A DNA stretch of 64,000 bases. Origin: Streptomyces sp. NRRL S-646. Its GTDB lineage: Bacteria > Actinomycetota > Actinomycetes > Streptomycetales > Streptomycetaceae. Both the position numbers and the translations under genes were made by a program. Shown here piece by piece: positions 24,635 to 33,634 of this stretch. Location: assembly GCF_000720765.1 (NCBI RefSeq), contig NZ_JODC01000011.1, positions 434,001 through 498,000 on the forward strand, read 5' to 3'. The notes under the pieces were generated by a model, which was not told the DNA's origin, searched no databases, and saw only the letters and a list, made by a program, of their open reading frames with translations. Every line of letters begins with the position of its first letter. Position 1 is the stretch's first letter.

Positions 24635-25693
24635 ATGACCGAGAGCTTCCGCCGCAGCGGCGAGTACGAGAGCTATGACAGCTACGGGAACCCGCAGCAG
24701 GGCACCCCGCAGCACGCCTCCTCCCCTGTGAACCCCGAGTGGCCGCCCCCGCCGGCGCAGCCACCGGTGCAGCAGGTCATGGTCGAGCCCGCCGCTCCGG
24801 CACCGAAGAAGCGGGCCCGGGGCCCCATGGCCCTGCTGGCAGCCGTGGCGATCGTCGCCGCGGCGATCGGCGGCGGCACCGCGTACGGCTTCCAGGAGCT
24901 GACCGGCAACGACACCGTCGCCACCAGCAGCACCAGCACCAATGTGGTGCCGGCCGGCAAGAAGGGTGACGTCGCCACCATCGCCGCGGCGGTCAGCCCG
25001 AGCGTGGTCGAGATCAGCGCCACGCTGAGCAACGGCTCGTCGACCGGCTCCGGCGTGATCATCACCAGCGGCGGCGAGGTCGTCACCAACAACCACGTCA
25101 TCTCCGGCGCCCAGTCGATCAAGGTGACGACCAGCAGCGGGAAGTCGTACACCGCGAAGGTCGTCGGCACCGACAGCAAGAAGGACCTCGCCCTGATCAA
25201 GCTGGAGGGCGCCTCCGGTCTCAGGCCGGCCACGCTCGGCAACTCCTCCGGCGTCCAGGTCGGCGACACGGTCGTGGCGATCGGCTCCCCCGAGGGCCTG
25301 AGCGGCACGGTCACCAGTGGCATCGTCTCGGCCCTGAACCGCGACGTGACCGTCTCGACCGACGAGGGCCAGAGCCAGGGACAGGGCCAGGGCGGCGGTG
25401 ACGGCCGGTGGCCGTTCTCCTTCGGCGGCCAGCAGTTCAACGGCGACACGGGGTCCTCGACGACGACGTACAAGGCGATCCAGACCGACGCCTCCCTCAA
25501 CCCGGGCAACTCCGGCGGCGCGCTGATCGACGCCGCGGGCAACATCATCGGCATCAACTCCGCGATGTACTCGGCCAGTTCGCAGTCGTCCTCGGGTTCG
25601 TCGGACGCCGGCAGCGTCGGCCTCGGCTTCGCCATCCCGATCAACACCGTCAAGTCCGACCTGGCCACGCTGCGGTCCGGTTCCACCAGCTGA
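24635..25693 (+). CDS. HtrA/DegP-like trypsin-fold serine protease without PDZ
   Basis: A 352-residue membrane-anchored protease. A Pro/Gly/Gln-rich cytoplasmic head (1-60), one membrane helix (about 64-84) and an extracellular trypsin-like domain follow. The triad is His in TNNHVI, Asp in DLALIKL and Ser in NPGNSGGAL. A Gln/Gly-rich insert (SQGQGQGGGDGRWPFSFGG) sits in the domain. The protein ends soon after GFAIPIN, so the usual PDZ domain of HtrA is absent. It probably degrades or senses misfolded exported proteins. The gene is followed by a 66-residue ORF and a two-component system on the same strand. Confidence 0.88.
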   Translation: MTESFRRSGEYESYDSYGNPQQGTPQHASSPVNPEWPPPPAQPPVQQVMVEPAAPAPKKRARGPMALLAAVAIVAAAIGGGTAYGFQELTGNDTVATSSTSTNVVPAGKKGDVATIAAAVSPSVVEISATLSNGSSTGSGVIITSGGEVVTNNHVISGAQSIKVTTSSGKSYTAKVVGTDSKKDLALIKLEGASGLRPATLGNSSGVQVGDTVVAIGSPEGLSGTVTSGIVSALNRDVTVSTDEGQSQGQGQGGGDGRWPFSFGGQQFNGDTGSSTTTYKAIQTDASLNPGNSGGALIDAAGNIIGINSAMYSASSQSSSGSSDAGSVGLGFAIPINTVKSDLATLRSGSTS

Positions 25694-25726
25694 TCCAGGG
25701 GCCCCCGGTCCAGTAGGGAGTACGTC

Positions 25727-25927
25727 ATGTTCCAGCAGGTTTCCCACACCGCCGCCGGCACCGACCCGGCCGGTCTCGCCCTGGCCCTCGAGGTGGCGTA
25801 CGAACTGCACGCACCGACGACCCGGGCGCCCGAGGTGGCCCCGCAGCTGATGGGCCTGCACACCACGGCCGCCCGCCCGCACCGCCGCAAGGTGCCGCTG
25901 AACCGGCTCGCGACGATGCACGGCTGA
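25727..25927 (+). CDS. Small hypothetical protein (66 residues)
   Basis: ATG 25727 follows TAGGGAG, a plausible ribosome site, 31 bp after the protease stop, so it is likely co-transcribed. The protein (MFQQVSHTAAGTDPAGLALALEVAYELHA…) is helical at first and basic at the end (RPHRRKVPLNRLATMHG). No membrane segment and no family recognised. Codon composition is normal for the genome. Confidence 0.6.
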   Translation: MFQQVSHTAAGTDPAGLALALEVAYELHAPTTRAPEVAPQLMGLHTTAARPHRRKVPLNRLATMHG

Positions 25928-26046
25928 TCCCCGCCGCTGCTCCTGTCTTCACGTGCCCGCAGGGAAACATGCGACGCTGAGGGCGTTCAGCAGTGCCGGC
26001 CCCCTGAGCTCCTGTCGTCCCACCGCACCCGAGGAATCCGAATCCC

Positions 26047-26784
26047 ATGAGCCCCGCCGATGGCGACCGTGACCCGCAGCGCATCCTGATCGTCGACGAC
26101 GAGCCGGCCGTACGCGAAGCGCTCCAGCGCAGCCTCGCCTTCGAGGGCTACGAGACGGAGGTCGCGGTCGACGGTGCGGACGCCCTGGAGAAGGCGACGG
26201 CGTACCAGCCCGACCTGGTCGTCCTCGACATCCAGATGCCGCGCATGGACGGCCTGACCGCGGCACGCCGCATGCGGGGGGCGGGCACGACAACGCCGAT
26301 CCTGATGCTGACGGCGCGCGACACCGTCGGCGACCGCGTGACGGGCCTGGACGCCGGCGCCGACGACTACCTGGTCAAGCCCTTCGAGCTGGACGAGCTG
26401 TTCGCGCGCGTCCGTGCCCTGCTGCGGCGCAGCTCGTACGCGGCCGCGGCGGCTGCCGGGGCCCTCCAGGAGGACGAGGCACTGACCTTCGCCGACCTGC
26501 GGATGGATCTGGCGACCCGGGAGGTGACGCGGGGCGGGCGCCCGGTGGAGCTGACCCGCACGGAGTTCACCCTCCTGGAGATGTTCATGGCCCACCCGCG
26601 TCAGGTGCTCACGCGTGAGCAGATCCTGAAGGCGGTGTGGGGCTTCGACTTCGAGCCGAGCTCCAATTCTCTGGACGTGTATGTGATGTACCTGCGCCGC
26701 AAGACGGAGGCGGGCGGGGAGCCGCGCCTCGTGCACACCGTGCGGGGCGTCGGGTACGTACTGCGGCAGGGCGGCGCGGAGTGA
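26047..26784 (+). CDS. OmpR-family response regulator
   Basis: A 245-residue response regulator. The receiver (about 10-125) has acidic residues in IVDDEPAV, the phospho-acceptor Asp in [13 protein letters not shown] and Lys in YLVKPFE. The C-terminal winged helix (about 150-242) ends [11 protein letters not shown]. It overlaps the downstream histidine kinase by 4 bp (GTGA), so the pair is a standard two-component system. It follows the HtrA-like protease by ~350 bp, and an envelope-stress role is plausible from this neighbourhood, but not shown. Confidence 0.93.
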   Translation: MSPADGDRDPQRILIVDDEPAVREALQRSLAFEGYETEVAVDGADALEKATAYQPDLVVLDIQMPRMDGLTAARRMRGAGTTTPILMLTARDTVGDRVTGLDAGADDYLVKPFELDELFARVRALLRRSSYAAAAAAGALQEDEALTFADLRMDLATREVTRGGRPVELTRTEFTLLEMFMAHPRQVLTREQILKAVWGFDFEPSSNSLDVYVMYLRRKTEAGGEPRLVHTVRGVGYVLRQGGAE

Positions 26785-28214
26785 GGAAGGTTCTGCGCCG
26801 CTTCCAGACGCTGCCGATCCGCTCGCGGCTGGCGATGCTCGTCGCTGCCGCTGTGGCGTTTGCGGTGGCGGCGGTGTCGGTGACCTGTTGGTTCATTGTG
26901 CAGGGGAAGCTGTACGACCAGGTCAACGACGATCTCAACCAGATGGCGGGCAGGCCCGGCACGGTCAACCAGCTGCTGCAGAGGTGCACGCAGAACCCGC
27001 AGGAGAACACCCAGAACTATCCGGGCCGGAACAACTACGTTCAAGCGATCAAGGAGAGCGGCGCACCCTGCGTCGACCCGAGCTCCCCTGGCACGGTCCA
27101 GGTCACCGGCTCCGACAAGGACGTGATCAAGGCGGGGAAGTTCCTCCGGGGTACTTTCCGCAACGGCACCGACGACCACGGCAACGCCGTCCGCGTGCTG
27201 ACCCTGTACCTGGGCGTCGACCAGAACGACTCACAGGGGGTCGCGCTGCAACTCGCGGTCCCGCTCAAGGGCACGCAGTCCACCCTCAACGAACTCGCCC
27301 TGATCCTCCTCCTCGTCTCCGGCGTCGGAGTCCTCGGCGCCGGCGCCGCAGGCCTCGCGGTCGCCCGCGCGGGACTGCGCCCAGTCGACAAACTCACCGA
27401 GGCCGTCGAACACGTGGCCCGGACCGAGGACCTGGGCATCCGCATCCCGGTGGAGGACGACGCCGAGGACGAGGTGGCCCGGCTGTCCCGCTCCTTCAAC
27501 TCGATGACCGCGTCCCTCGCCAGCTCCCGCGACCTGCAGCAACAGCTCATCGCCGACGCCGGCCACGAACTCCGCACCCCCCTCACCTCCCTCCGCACCA
27601 ACATCGAACTCCTCACCCGCAGCGAGGAGACCGGCCGCCCCCTCCCCCCGGCCGACCGCAAGGCGCTGCTCGCCTCTGTGAAGGCGCAGATGACCGAACT
27701 GGCCGCGCTGATCGGCGACTTGCAGGAGCTGTCGCGGTCGGCGGGCCAGCGGGGCGAGCGGGTGCAGGTGATCTCGCTGGAGGACACGGTGGAAGCGGCG
27801 CTGCGCCGGGCACGGCTGCGCGGGCCGGAGCTGACGATCACGGCGGACCTGCATCCCTGGTACGTACGGGCGGAGCCCTCCGCCCTGGAGCGGGCGGTCG
27901 TCAACATCCTCGACAACGCGGTGAAGTTCAGCCCCGAGGGCGGCACCATCGAGGTGGAGCTCGGCAGCGGCATCCTGACCGTCCGCGACCACGGCCCCGG
28001 CATCCCCGCCGAGGAACTCCCCTACGTCTTCGACCGCTTCTGGCGCTCACCGAGCGCACGGGCGCTGCCGGGCTCGGGCCTGGGTCTGTCGATAGTCGCG
28101 CGGACGGTGGAGCAGGCGGGCGGCGAGGTCACCCTGGCCCGCGCGGAGGGCGGCGGCACGGTGGCGACGGTACGGCTGCCGGGGGCGCCGACGCCGCCGC
28201 CGGAAGGGCCGTAG
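26781..28214 (+). CDS. Sensor histidine kinase
   Basis: A 477-residue kinase starting at a GTG within the regulator's stop. It has a first membrane helix (about 18-40), an extracytoplasmic sensor of ~125 residues, a second helix near 175-195, a HAMP domain, and the phospho-acceptor His in [17 protein letters not shown]. The ATPase has the N box [10 protein letters not shown]1 DHGPGIP and G2 GSGLGLSIV. It should phosphorylate the regulator encoded just upstream. The signal is unknown; the sensor has two Cys residues that could form a disulfide. Confidence 0.92.
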   Translation: MRKVLRRFQTLPIRSRLAMLVAAAVAFAVAAVSVTCWFIVQGKLYDQVNDDLNQMAGRPGTVNQLLQRCTQNPQENTQNYPGRNNYVQAIKESGAPCVDPSSPGTVQVTGSDKDVIKAGKFLRGTFRNGTDDHGNAVRVLTLYLGVDQNDSQGVALQLAVPLKGTQSTLNELALILLLVSGVGVLGAGAAGLAVARAGLRPVDKLTEAVEHVARTEDLGIRIPVEDDAEDEVARLSRSFNSMTASLASSRDLQQQLIADAGHELRTPLTSLRTNIELLTRSEETGRPLPPADRKALLASVKAQMTELAALIGDLQELSRSAGQRGERVQVISLEDTVEAALRRARLRGPELTITADLHPWYVRAEPSALERAVVNILDNAVKFSPEGGTIEVELGSGILTVRDHGPGIPAEELPYVFDRFWRSPSARALPGSGLGLSIVARTVEQAGGEVTLARAEGGGTVATVRLPGAPTPPPEGP

Positions 28215-28225
28215 TCCGGCCGGCC

Positions 28226-28454
28226 TCAGCCGCGCTTCGGGCCGGTGATCGTCTCCCCGATCACGAATCCTTCGAGGGGCCTTCGGGAATGGTGACCTCG
28301 GTGCCGTAGGGGACGCGGTGGATGTCCTCCCAGTCGGAACACCGGTGCGGGGTCGGGTGCGGCGAGCAGTGACCGGCCGCAGCTGACCGACGCGCAGGCC
28401 GCGGACCAGGAGGTCGCGGACTGGCTGGCCGGCTGGACGCCGACCGCCTCCTGA
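28226..28454. pseudogene. Decayed remnants of two genes
   Basis: On the minus strand DWEDIHRVPYGTEVTIPEG continues, after a one-base frame change, as LEGFVIGETITGPKRG and a stop at 28226. On the plus strand, an open piece RPQLTDAQAADQEVADWLAG…TAS ends at TGA 28454. Neither has a start. Both look coding in composition, so the gap between the kinase and the PH-domain gene seems to hold broken genes. Families are not identifiable; the first faintly recalls a Uma2-type C-terminus. Confidence 0.35.
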
Positions 28455-28509
28455 CTCCCTCAGCTCCCCGCTCTACGATCACCTCGGACATGGATGCCGG
28501 GGAGGGCGT

Positions 28510-29259
28510 ATGGGCGGGGACACGGGCGGGATCGAGCGGGTGTACCGAAGACGGCGCGGGCTGCCGTGGCTGCAGCTGGGCCTTATGGCGGTGATCGGCG
28601 CGAACGCCCTCATCCAGGCGACCCGATTCGACGATCCGTACGCCTATCGCGACGGGCCGCCCGGATGGGCGCCGTTGGCGGTGTCACTGCTCATGGTGGC
28701 GACCTTCGTCCGTATCGCACTGGAGCAAGTGCGGGCGCACACCCGCGTCACGGCTTCCGGCATCACCGTTCAGGGGCGCCTGCGCTCTCGCTCCTGGACC
28801 TGGCACGAGGTGTACGACATCCGGGTCGAGCACGCTCCACGCGGAATGGGCTCGATGGGCCCCCGCTGGCTCAGCTTCCTCTACGACGAGGAGGGCCGCC
28901 GTCACCTGCTCTGGCATCTCGACGACTGGCAGCTGGCCGACCCGTATGCCGAGGTCTCGGAGCTGTGCCTGACGGCCGCCCCGTACCGCAGCCTGGCCTG
29001 GGAGCCACGTCCTGAGGTCGAGGCGCGGATCCTGCGCGGGGCGGCACGGCGCAAGGCGTGGACGTGGGCTGCATACGGGGCGCTCGCGGTGCTGATCGCC
29101 ATGTCCGTGGTCGACTTCTGGGAGGCCGTCGACGGGCGGCCCGAGCATGCGTTCCTGCTGCTCGTCTGCGTACCGCTGGTCTCCTTCGGCGTCCTGGGCG
29201 CCGCACTCGACCGGTACTGGGGCGGTCGTCCGCCGGTCTCCCCCGTACCGCGGCCGTAG
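28510..29259 (+). CDS. PH-like domain membrane protein
   Basis: A 249-residue membrane protein. Two spans (about residues 19-35 and 58-72) are followed by a PH-like (bacterial PH) soluble section of ~100 residues (HTRVTASGITVQGRLRSRSWTWHEVYDIRVE…), then two further spans (about 185-205 and 215-235). The ATG at 28510 lacks a strong ribosome site. Such proteins are common in actinobacteria and of unknown function. Confidence 0.7.
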   Translation: MGGDTGGIERVYRRRRGLPWLQLGLMAVIGANALIQATRFDDPYAYRDGPPGWAPLAVSLLMVATFVRIALEQVRAHTRVTASGITVQGRLRSRSWTWHEVYDIRVEHAPRGMGSMGPRWLSFLYDEEGRRHLLWHLDDWQLADPYAEVSELCLTAAPYRSLAWEPRPEVEARILRGAARRKAWTWAAYGALAVLIAMSVVDFWEAVDGRPEHAFLLLVCVPLVSFGVLGAALDRYWGGRPPVSPVPRP

Positions 29260-29266
29260 CGTCCGG

Positions 29267-29665
29267 TCAGTAGTTGCCGAGCATGCCTGGGGAGTCGATG
29301 TCGACGGTGAGGATGCCGGGCGGGTAGTCGCTGTCCCGGCCGGTCAGGATGATCGACATACCGCCGGACTCGTGGTGCGGAGTGGCGACGTAGAGCGCGT
29401 GACAGATGTCGGGACCGCCCCACCCGTCCCGGATCATCCCGCCGACCGTGGCCGCCGCAGTCTGGCCGAGCGGGTCGATCATGACCCCGGGGAGTGCGAG
29501 AACGTCGCTCGCCACCCCTTTCTCGGTCGACTCCGCGTACATCAGACACAGTGCCGGGATGTGCAGCCAGTCCCCCGGCGTGTGGGCGACGTTGTCGGCG
29601 AGGTGGTGCAGAGCGCGGTGCCCCTGGGACAGGGCGACAACCGCGCTCGTGTCGAGAATGATCAC
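29267..29665 (-). CDS. PIN-domain protein, VapC-like toxin
   Basis: A 132-residue PIN-type protein. MIILDTSAVVAL has the first acidic residue; a Glu in MYAES and an Asp in GPDICHALYVA would complete a metal site. VapC toxins are Mg-dependent RNases. The spacing of the acidic residues is looser than in classical VapC, so activity is uncertain. It overlaps the upstream small gene by 4 bp (ATGA), the usual toxin-antitoxin arrangement. Confidence 0.72.
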   Translation of the reverse strand: MIILDTSAVVALSQGHRALHHLADNVAHTPGDWLHIPALCLMYAESTEKGVASDVLALPGVMIDPLGQTAAATVGGMIRDGWGGPDICHALYVATPHHESGGMSIILTGRDSDYPPGILTVDIDSPGMLGNY

Positions 29666-29949
29666 GCGGCCCCGCCCCGCAGGCCGTGCATCTTCTCGGC
29701 AGCCATCGCATAGATGTTGGCCAGGACATCCGGCCCTTGATCGAACTCCTCGTCGGTCAGCGTGCAGCCCATGCGCTCACGCAGCACCTTGCGGGTCGCG
29801 GCGACGCGCTCCGCGATCTGCTCCGCCGTGAGCTGCTCCGAGGCCAACTGCTCGACAAGCTGCCCCAAAGTCATCCCCCGCTCCTTGGCCACCTGGGCGA
29901 GATGGTCGCGGGCCTGCCGGGACACCTGAATGGTCGTGTGCTCTGCCAT
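29662..29949 (-). CDS. Antitoxin-like protein paired with the PIN protein
   Basis: A 95-residue protein with an N-terminal ribbon-helix-helix-like segment (TTIQVSRQARDHLAQVAKERGMTLGQLVEQLA) and an acidic helical C-terminus that would wrap the toxin. It overlaps the PIN gene by 4 bp. VapB-type antitoxins repress their own operon; the region upstream is a short 60-bp gap before the ABC exporter's 3' end. Confidence 0.75.
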   Translation of the reverse strand: MAEHTTIQVSRQARDHLAQVAKERGMTLGQLVEQLASEQLTAEQIAERVAATRKVLRERMGCTLTDEEFDQGPDVLANIYAMAAEKMHGLRGGAA

Positions 29950-30017
29950 GGCTCCACCATAGGGCCGCTACTGCACCCCGGTGCCCATTCCGCACCCACA
30001 TCACCCGAACATGTGGG

Positions 30018-31802
30018 CTACCACCTGAGGATCATCGTCTCGTCCTGCGTCGGCGGTACGTCGGCCACGGCGTCCGGCAGCGGCTCGGCGAGCCGGGCGT
30101 AGGCGCCCAAGCGGGCGAGGAGTTCCTGGTGGGTGCCCGCCTCCACCAGGCGGCCCCGGTCGACGACGAGGATCCGGTCCGCGTCCGGTGCGAGGCTCAG
30201 GTCGTGCGTGATCATGATCGTCGTACGGCCCGCCATCAGCTTGCGCAGCGGTGTCACCACCTGGCGGGCGGCCACCGCGTCCAGGCCCGCGGTCGGTTCG
30301 TCCAGGACCAGGACCGGTGCGGCGCGGAGCATCGCGCGGGCGATGGCGACGCGCTGCAGCTGGCCGCCGGAGAGGGCGGCCGTGCCGGGCGCGATGTGGG
30401 TGTCGTACCCCTCGGGCAGGGCGGTGATGAAGTTGTGCGCCGCCGCCTCGCGGGCCGCCTGCTCGATCTCCTCGTCGCTCGCGCCGGGCCGCCCGCAGGC
30501 GATGTTCTCCCGGATGGTGCCGCTGAGGACGAGGGTCTCCTGGGGCAGCAGCGCCACGTTCTCGCGCAGGAACTCCAGCGGTACGTCCGTGAGCGGGACG
30601 CCGTCCAGGGTGATCGTGCCCTGCGCGGGGTCGTAGAAGCGGGTGAGGAGCTTCGAGAGGGTCGACTTGCCTGCGCCGCTCGAACCGGTGACGATCACCA
30701 GCTCGCCGGGCCCCGCGGTGAAGGTCACGTCGCGCAGGGAGGCGCGGCGGGACTCGGGGTAGCGGAAGGACACGTCGTGGAAGGCGACCCAGCCGCGCAC
30801 CGGCCATTCGGCGACCGGTTGGGCGGGGTCGGCCACGGCGGGCTTCGCGTCCAGGATCTCGTTCAGGCGCTGGGCGCCCGCGGTGGCCGCGGTGAGGGTG
30901 AGGCCGAGCCGGCCGAGGTTGCGGACCGGCGGGTAGAGGTAGCCCAGGAAGGCGGCGAAGGCGAGGAGCTGGCCGAGGGTCATACGGCCGGCCGAGATCT
31001 CCCAGACGCCCAGGCCGATGACGGCCAGCACGCAGAGGGTCTCCACGACCTCGACGAACTGCTCGTACATCTCGCTGAGGCGGGCCCCGCGGACCGATGC
31101 CGTCATCCAGGCGCGCGCCTCGCGGTCGAGGCGCTGCTCCTCGTCCCGGCGGCGGTTGTAGGCCTGGGTGAGGACGATGTTGCCGAGCGACTCCTCCACG
31201 ACGGAGGTGATCGCGCCGTCGGCGACCCGTTCGTCCTGCGAGGCCGTCCTGATACGGCCGGAGAAGCGGCGGGCGGCGAGGAGGAAGAGGGGCGCGAGGA
31301 CGAACGTGGCCAGGGCCAGGTCCCAGCGCAGGTAGAGGGCGGCGCAGGAGTAGAAGACCGCCGAGAAGGCGGCCGACGCCGTGCCGACGACGCCCGAGAC
31401 GACCATCTGCTCGATGGCCTCGACGTCACCGGTCAGCCGCTCGACCAGGTCGCCCTGGCGGTGCTTCTGGAAGAAGTGCGGTGGCAGGCCCTGGACATGC
31501 CGGAAGACGCCCGCCCGTAGCCGCAGCACGAATCTCTCCGCGGTCCAGGTGGCAAGGGAGTTGCCGAGGTAGCCGACGAGCGCGCCGAGCGCGGCGACGG
31601 CCAGCCAGGCACCGGCCGGGCCCCAGAAGGCGGAGAGCGAGCCGGCCTTCAGGGCGTTGTCGGTGAGCTCCGCGAACAGCAGGATCGAGGCGGTCTCGGC
31701 GAGCGCGGACACCACCACGCACGCGACGATCGCCACGAGCCACTTGCGGTCGCCGCGGGTCAGCGGCCAGAAACGGCGGAAGGCCGCACGGACCTCGCTC
31801 AT
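30018..31802 (-). CDS. ABC exporter, fused permease and ATPase
   Basis: A 594-residue half transporter with an N-terminal six-span permease (about residues 20-310) and a C-terminal ATPase (about 340-575). The ATPase has Walker [11 protein letters not shown], signature [14 protein letters not shown], Walker [11 protein letters not shown] and the H-loop ITHDLS. It would work as a homodimer. It has no peptidase domain. It starts 113 bp downstream of the first of two small Lys/Pro-rich peptide genes on the same strand, with a long hairpin between them. The arrangement suggests export of these peptides or protection against them; the evidence is context only. Confidence 0.9.
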   Translation of the reverse strand: MSEVRAAFRRFWPLTRGDRKWLVAIVACVVVSALAETASILLFAELTDNALKAGSLSAFWGPAGAWLAVAALGALVGYLGNSLATWTAERFVLRLRAGVFRHVQGLPPHFFQKHRQGDLVERLTGDVEAIEQMVVSGVVGTASAAFSAVFYSCAALYLRWDLALATFVLAPLFLLAARRFSGRIRTASQDERVADGAITSVVEESLGNIVLTQAYNRRRDEEQRLDREARAWMTASVRGARLSEMYEQFVEVVETLCVLAVIGLGVWEISAGRMTLGQLLAFAAFLGYLYPPVRNLGRLGLTLTAATAGAQRLNEILDAKPAVADPAQPVAEWPVRGWVAFHDVSFRYPESRRASLRDVTFTAGPGELVIVTGSSGAGKSTLSKLLTRFYDPAQGTITLDGVPLTDVPLEFLRENVALLPQETLVLSGTIRENIACGRPGASDEEIEQAAREAAAHNFITALPEGYDTHIAPGTAALSGGQLQRVAIARAMLRAAPVLVLDEPTAGLDAVAARQVVTPLRKLMAGRTTIMITHDLSLAPDADRILVVDRGRLVEAGTHQELLARLGAYARLAEPLPDAVADVPPTQDETMILRW

Positions 31803-31849
31803 GGTCGACTCCCTTCGGGCACACGGCCCTTGATACGGCCATCGGACAT

Positions 31850-31911
31850 GGCCGAGGCGGGGCCCCGGTGCGAGCAGGATGCTCGCCGACCGGTGACCCC
31901 GCCTCGTGGCC
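31850..31911 (-). terminator. Long hairpin between peptide genes and ABC exporter
   Basis: The outer stem is GGCCGAGGCGGGG (31850-31862) with CCCCGCCTC-GT-GGCC (31897-31911; 2-base bulge). An inner stem GCGAGCA / TGCTCGC lies at 31870-31886. Placed between the peptides and the exporter, it could partly end transcription so that peptides are made in excess. Confidence 0.6.
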
Positions 31912-31915
31912 TGGC

Positions 31916-32044
31916 TCAGCCCTGGTGGCCGACGGGGCGGCGCTTCGGGGCCGGGGCGGGCTTCTTCGGCGCCTTCTTGCGGGGGGCCGGGGCACCCTTC
32001 TTGCAGTCGTTCTTCTTCACCGGGGCAATCTTGTGGAAGCTCAT
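31916..32044 (-). CDS. Lys/Pro/Ala-rich small peptide 1 (42 residues)
   Basis: ATG 32044 to TGA 31916. The peptide starts MSFHKIAPVKKND, has one Cys in KNDCKK, a middle made of A-P-x-K/R repeats (APAPRKKAPKKPAPAPKRR) and ends PVGHQG. It shares the first 11 residues and the PVGH tail with peptide 2, so they are paralogues. An AGAAAGG ribosome site lies upstream. Conserved ends around a variable middle recall a leader/core design of a ribosomal peptide, but the high Lys/Pro content also recalls histone H1-like tails. No modifying enzyme is adjacent. Confidence 0.7.
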   Translation of the reverse strand: MSFHKIAPVKKNDCKKGAPAPRKKAPKKPAPAPKRRPVGHQG

Positions 32045-32099
32045 GGGATTCTGCCTTTCTGGCTGTGAATTGCTTTGATTTACCGAGCTAAATTCTGTG

Positions 32100-32213
32100 T
32101 CAGCACTTGTGGCCGACGGGGCGCTTCGGCGCGGGCTTCTTCGGGGCCTTCTTCTTGGGGGCCGGCGCGGGCTTGTGGGCCTTCTTGACCGGGGCGATCT
32201 TATGGAAGCTCAT
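32100..32213 (-). CDS. Lys/Pro/Ala-rich small peptide 2 (37 residues)
   Basis: ATG 32213 follows GAAGGAGAACATA, a strong ribosome site, and the frame ends at TGA 32100. The peptide starts MSFHKIAPVKKAHK, continues with APAPKKKAPKKPAPK and ends RPVGHKC, with a C-terminal Cys. Peptide 1 follows after 55 bp, then the ABC exporter. The upstream region (32214-32370) is markedly AT-rich for this genome, which fits a regulated or acquired promoter. Confidence 0.7.
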   Translation of the reverse strand: MSFHKIAPVKKAHKPAPAPKKKAPKKPAPKRPVGHKC

Positions 32214-32370
32214 TATGTTCTCCTTCGTTTCGCGTCGTTCGCTTTCGACATGGAAAACATTACGGCATTCCCGAAGCAGGAAAAGTCCAATACCGCTTAG
32301 AGGTTCCTGAGTTGATGCTGTGAGAGATTCTTATGTAAATTGCGGAACCGAATCCGCACTCACACAGCTT

Positions 32371-33576
32371 TTATGGGGCGCCGGGGGTGCTGCCGACCGC
32401 AAGGCCCGAGCCCTCGATCCGCACCCGAATCCCGTCCTTCTCCACCCGCACATCCCGAAGCCGCAGCTCACCGCGGTGCGGTGTGGGCAGGCGGAAGCCC
32501 AGGGACAGGCGGTCGACCAGCACCGGGCGGGTGAGCCGGGGCAGGGCGTCCAGGAGGGACGGGTCGAAGCCGAGGCGCTTGAGCAGGGCCGGGTGTTCCA
32601 GTGCCAGGTCGATGAGGTTGAGCCGCATGGCCCGGTGGATGAAGCGCGGTGAGCCCGTCACGCGCGCCAGCTCGGTGTCGGAGCGCAGGGCCGTGCGTAC
32701 GACGGAGTCGGGTACGCCGAGCCGCCGTATCACCGCCGGAACCGCGAACAGCGCCTTCGCCTTCTTCGTCTCGTGCGCGAGGCGTGCGGCGGAGGTGCGG
32801 GTCAGGTGCAGGCCCTCGGAGGCGCGGGTGCCGGGCCGGTAGGTGGCCAAGTCCCCGATGTCCAGGCGCATTCCGCCGATCTGGGTGGCGATGCCGTGCT
32901 CGCCGTCCCGGCCGATACGGGCGTCGGCCCGCAGCCGGAGGTCGTGGCCGGCCACCGGGAGCGTGCCGCGCGCCAGCACCCGGTCGTGGCCTTCTCCCGT
33001 GAACGTCACCTGGGACGCGCCGAGTTCGCGGTTCAGGTCGTCGAAGGAAAGCAGTACGTCGCCGTCGAGCCGGGGAATCCCCGCGCCACGTACGGAGGTC
33101 GGTCCGTCGGGCGCGTCCAGCCGTACGTCGTGTGCGGTCGCCGTCACCGTGGCCAGCGTGACCCGGTCGGCGGCGACGTCCGGCACGGTGACCTTCACCG
33201 ACTTCACTCTGCCGTTGGCGAGTTGGGTGAGGAAGGGGAAGCCGTCGATGTCCACTTCGGGCGCCGCGCTCAGGTGCATCCGGGCCTTGAGCTCATCGGC
33301 CGCCCGGCGCTCGGCGTACAGGAGCGCCCAGCGGTCGGCGAGGGTGAGGAAGGCGGCGAGGACGACGACGCCCACCACCGCCTTCAGCGCGAGCGGCAGG
33401 CCCGCGAAGCGTTTTCGCCTGCGGCGGCCGCGGCGACGGTGGTTGGGCGGAGCCCAGGGCTCGTCCTCCTCTTCCTCGCTCGCGACGAACTCGACCTCGC
33501 TTGCGGCAGAGGCACCCTCGAAAAAGTCGTTGATGTTTGTACCAGGATGCGTCGTTATGTGGTGGGGGGCACGCAT
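32371..33576 (-). CDS. LmeA-like DUF2993 lipid-binding envelope protein 2
   Basis: A 401-residue relative of the protein at 19087-19833. It has an acidic then very basic cytoplasmic head (EFVASEEEEDEPW…RRRGRRRRKRFAG), one membrane helix (about 62-80), and a DUF2993 domain with GFPFLTQLANGRVKSVKVTV. It is longer at the C-terminus, with added charged segments. The ATG at 33576 is not supported by a strong ribosome site; a later start cannot be excluded. The peptide locus follows on the same strand after 157 bp. Confidence 0.82.
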   Translation of the reverse strand: MRAPHHITTHPGTNINDFFEGASAASEVEFVASEEEEDEPWAPPNHRRRGRRRRKRFAGLPLALKAVVGVVVLAAFLTLADRWALLYAERRAADELKARMHLSAAPEVDIDGFPFLTQLANGRVKSVKVTVPDVAADRVTLATVTATAHDVRLDAPDGPTSVRGAGIPRLDGDVLLSFDDLNRELGASQVTFTGEGHDRVLARGTLPVAGHDLRLRADARIGRDGEHGIATQIGGMRLDIGDLATYRPGTRASEGLHLTRTSAARLAHETKKAKALFAVPAVIRRLGVPDSVVRTALRSDTELARVTGSPRFIHRAMRLNLIDLALEHPALLKRLGFDPSLLDALPRLTRPVLVDRLSLGFRLPTPHRGELRLRDVRVEKDGIRVRIEGSGLAVGSTPGAP

Positions 33577-33634
33577 CGATCCATCCGACCATGCGAACGC
33601 CCCCCACCCGCAACCTCTACCTCAGGTATGCGAT

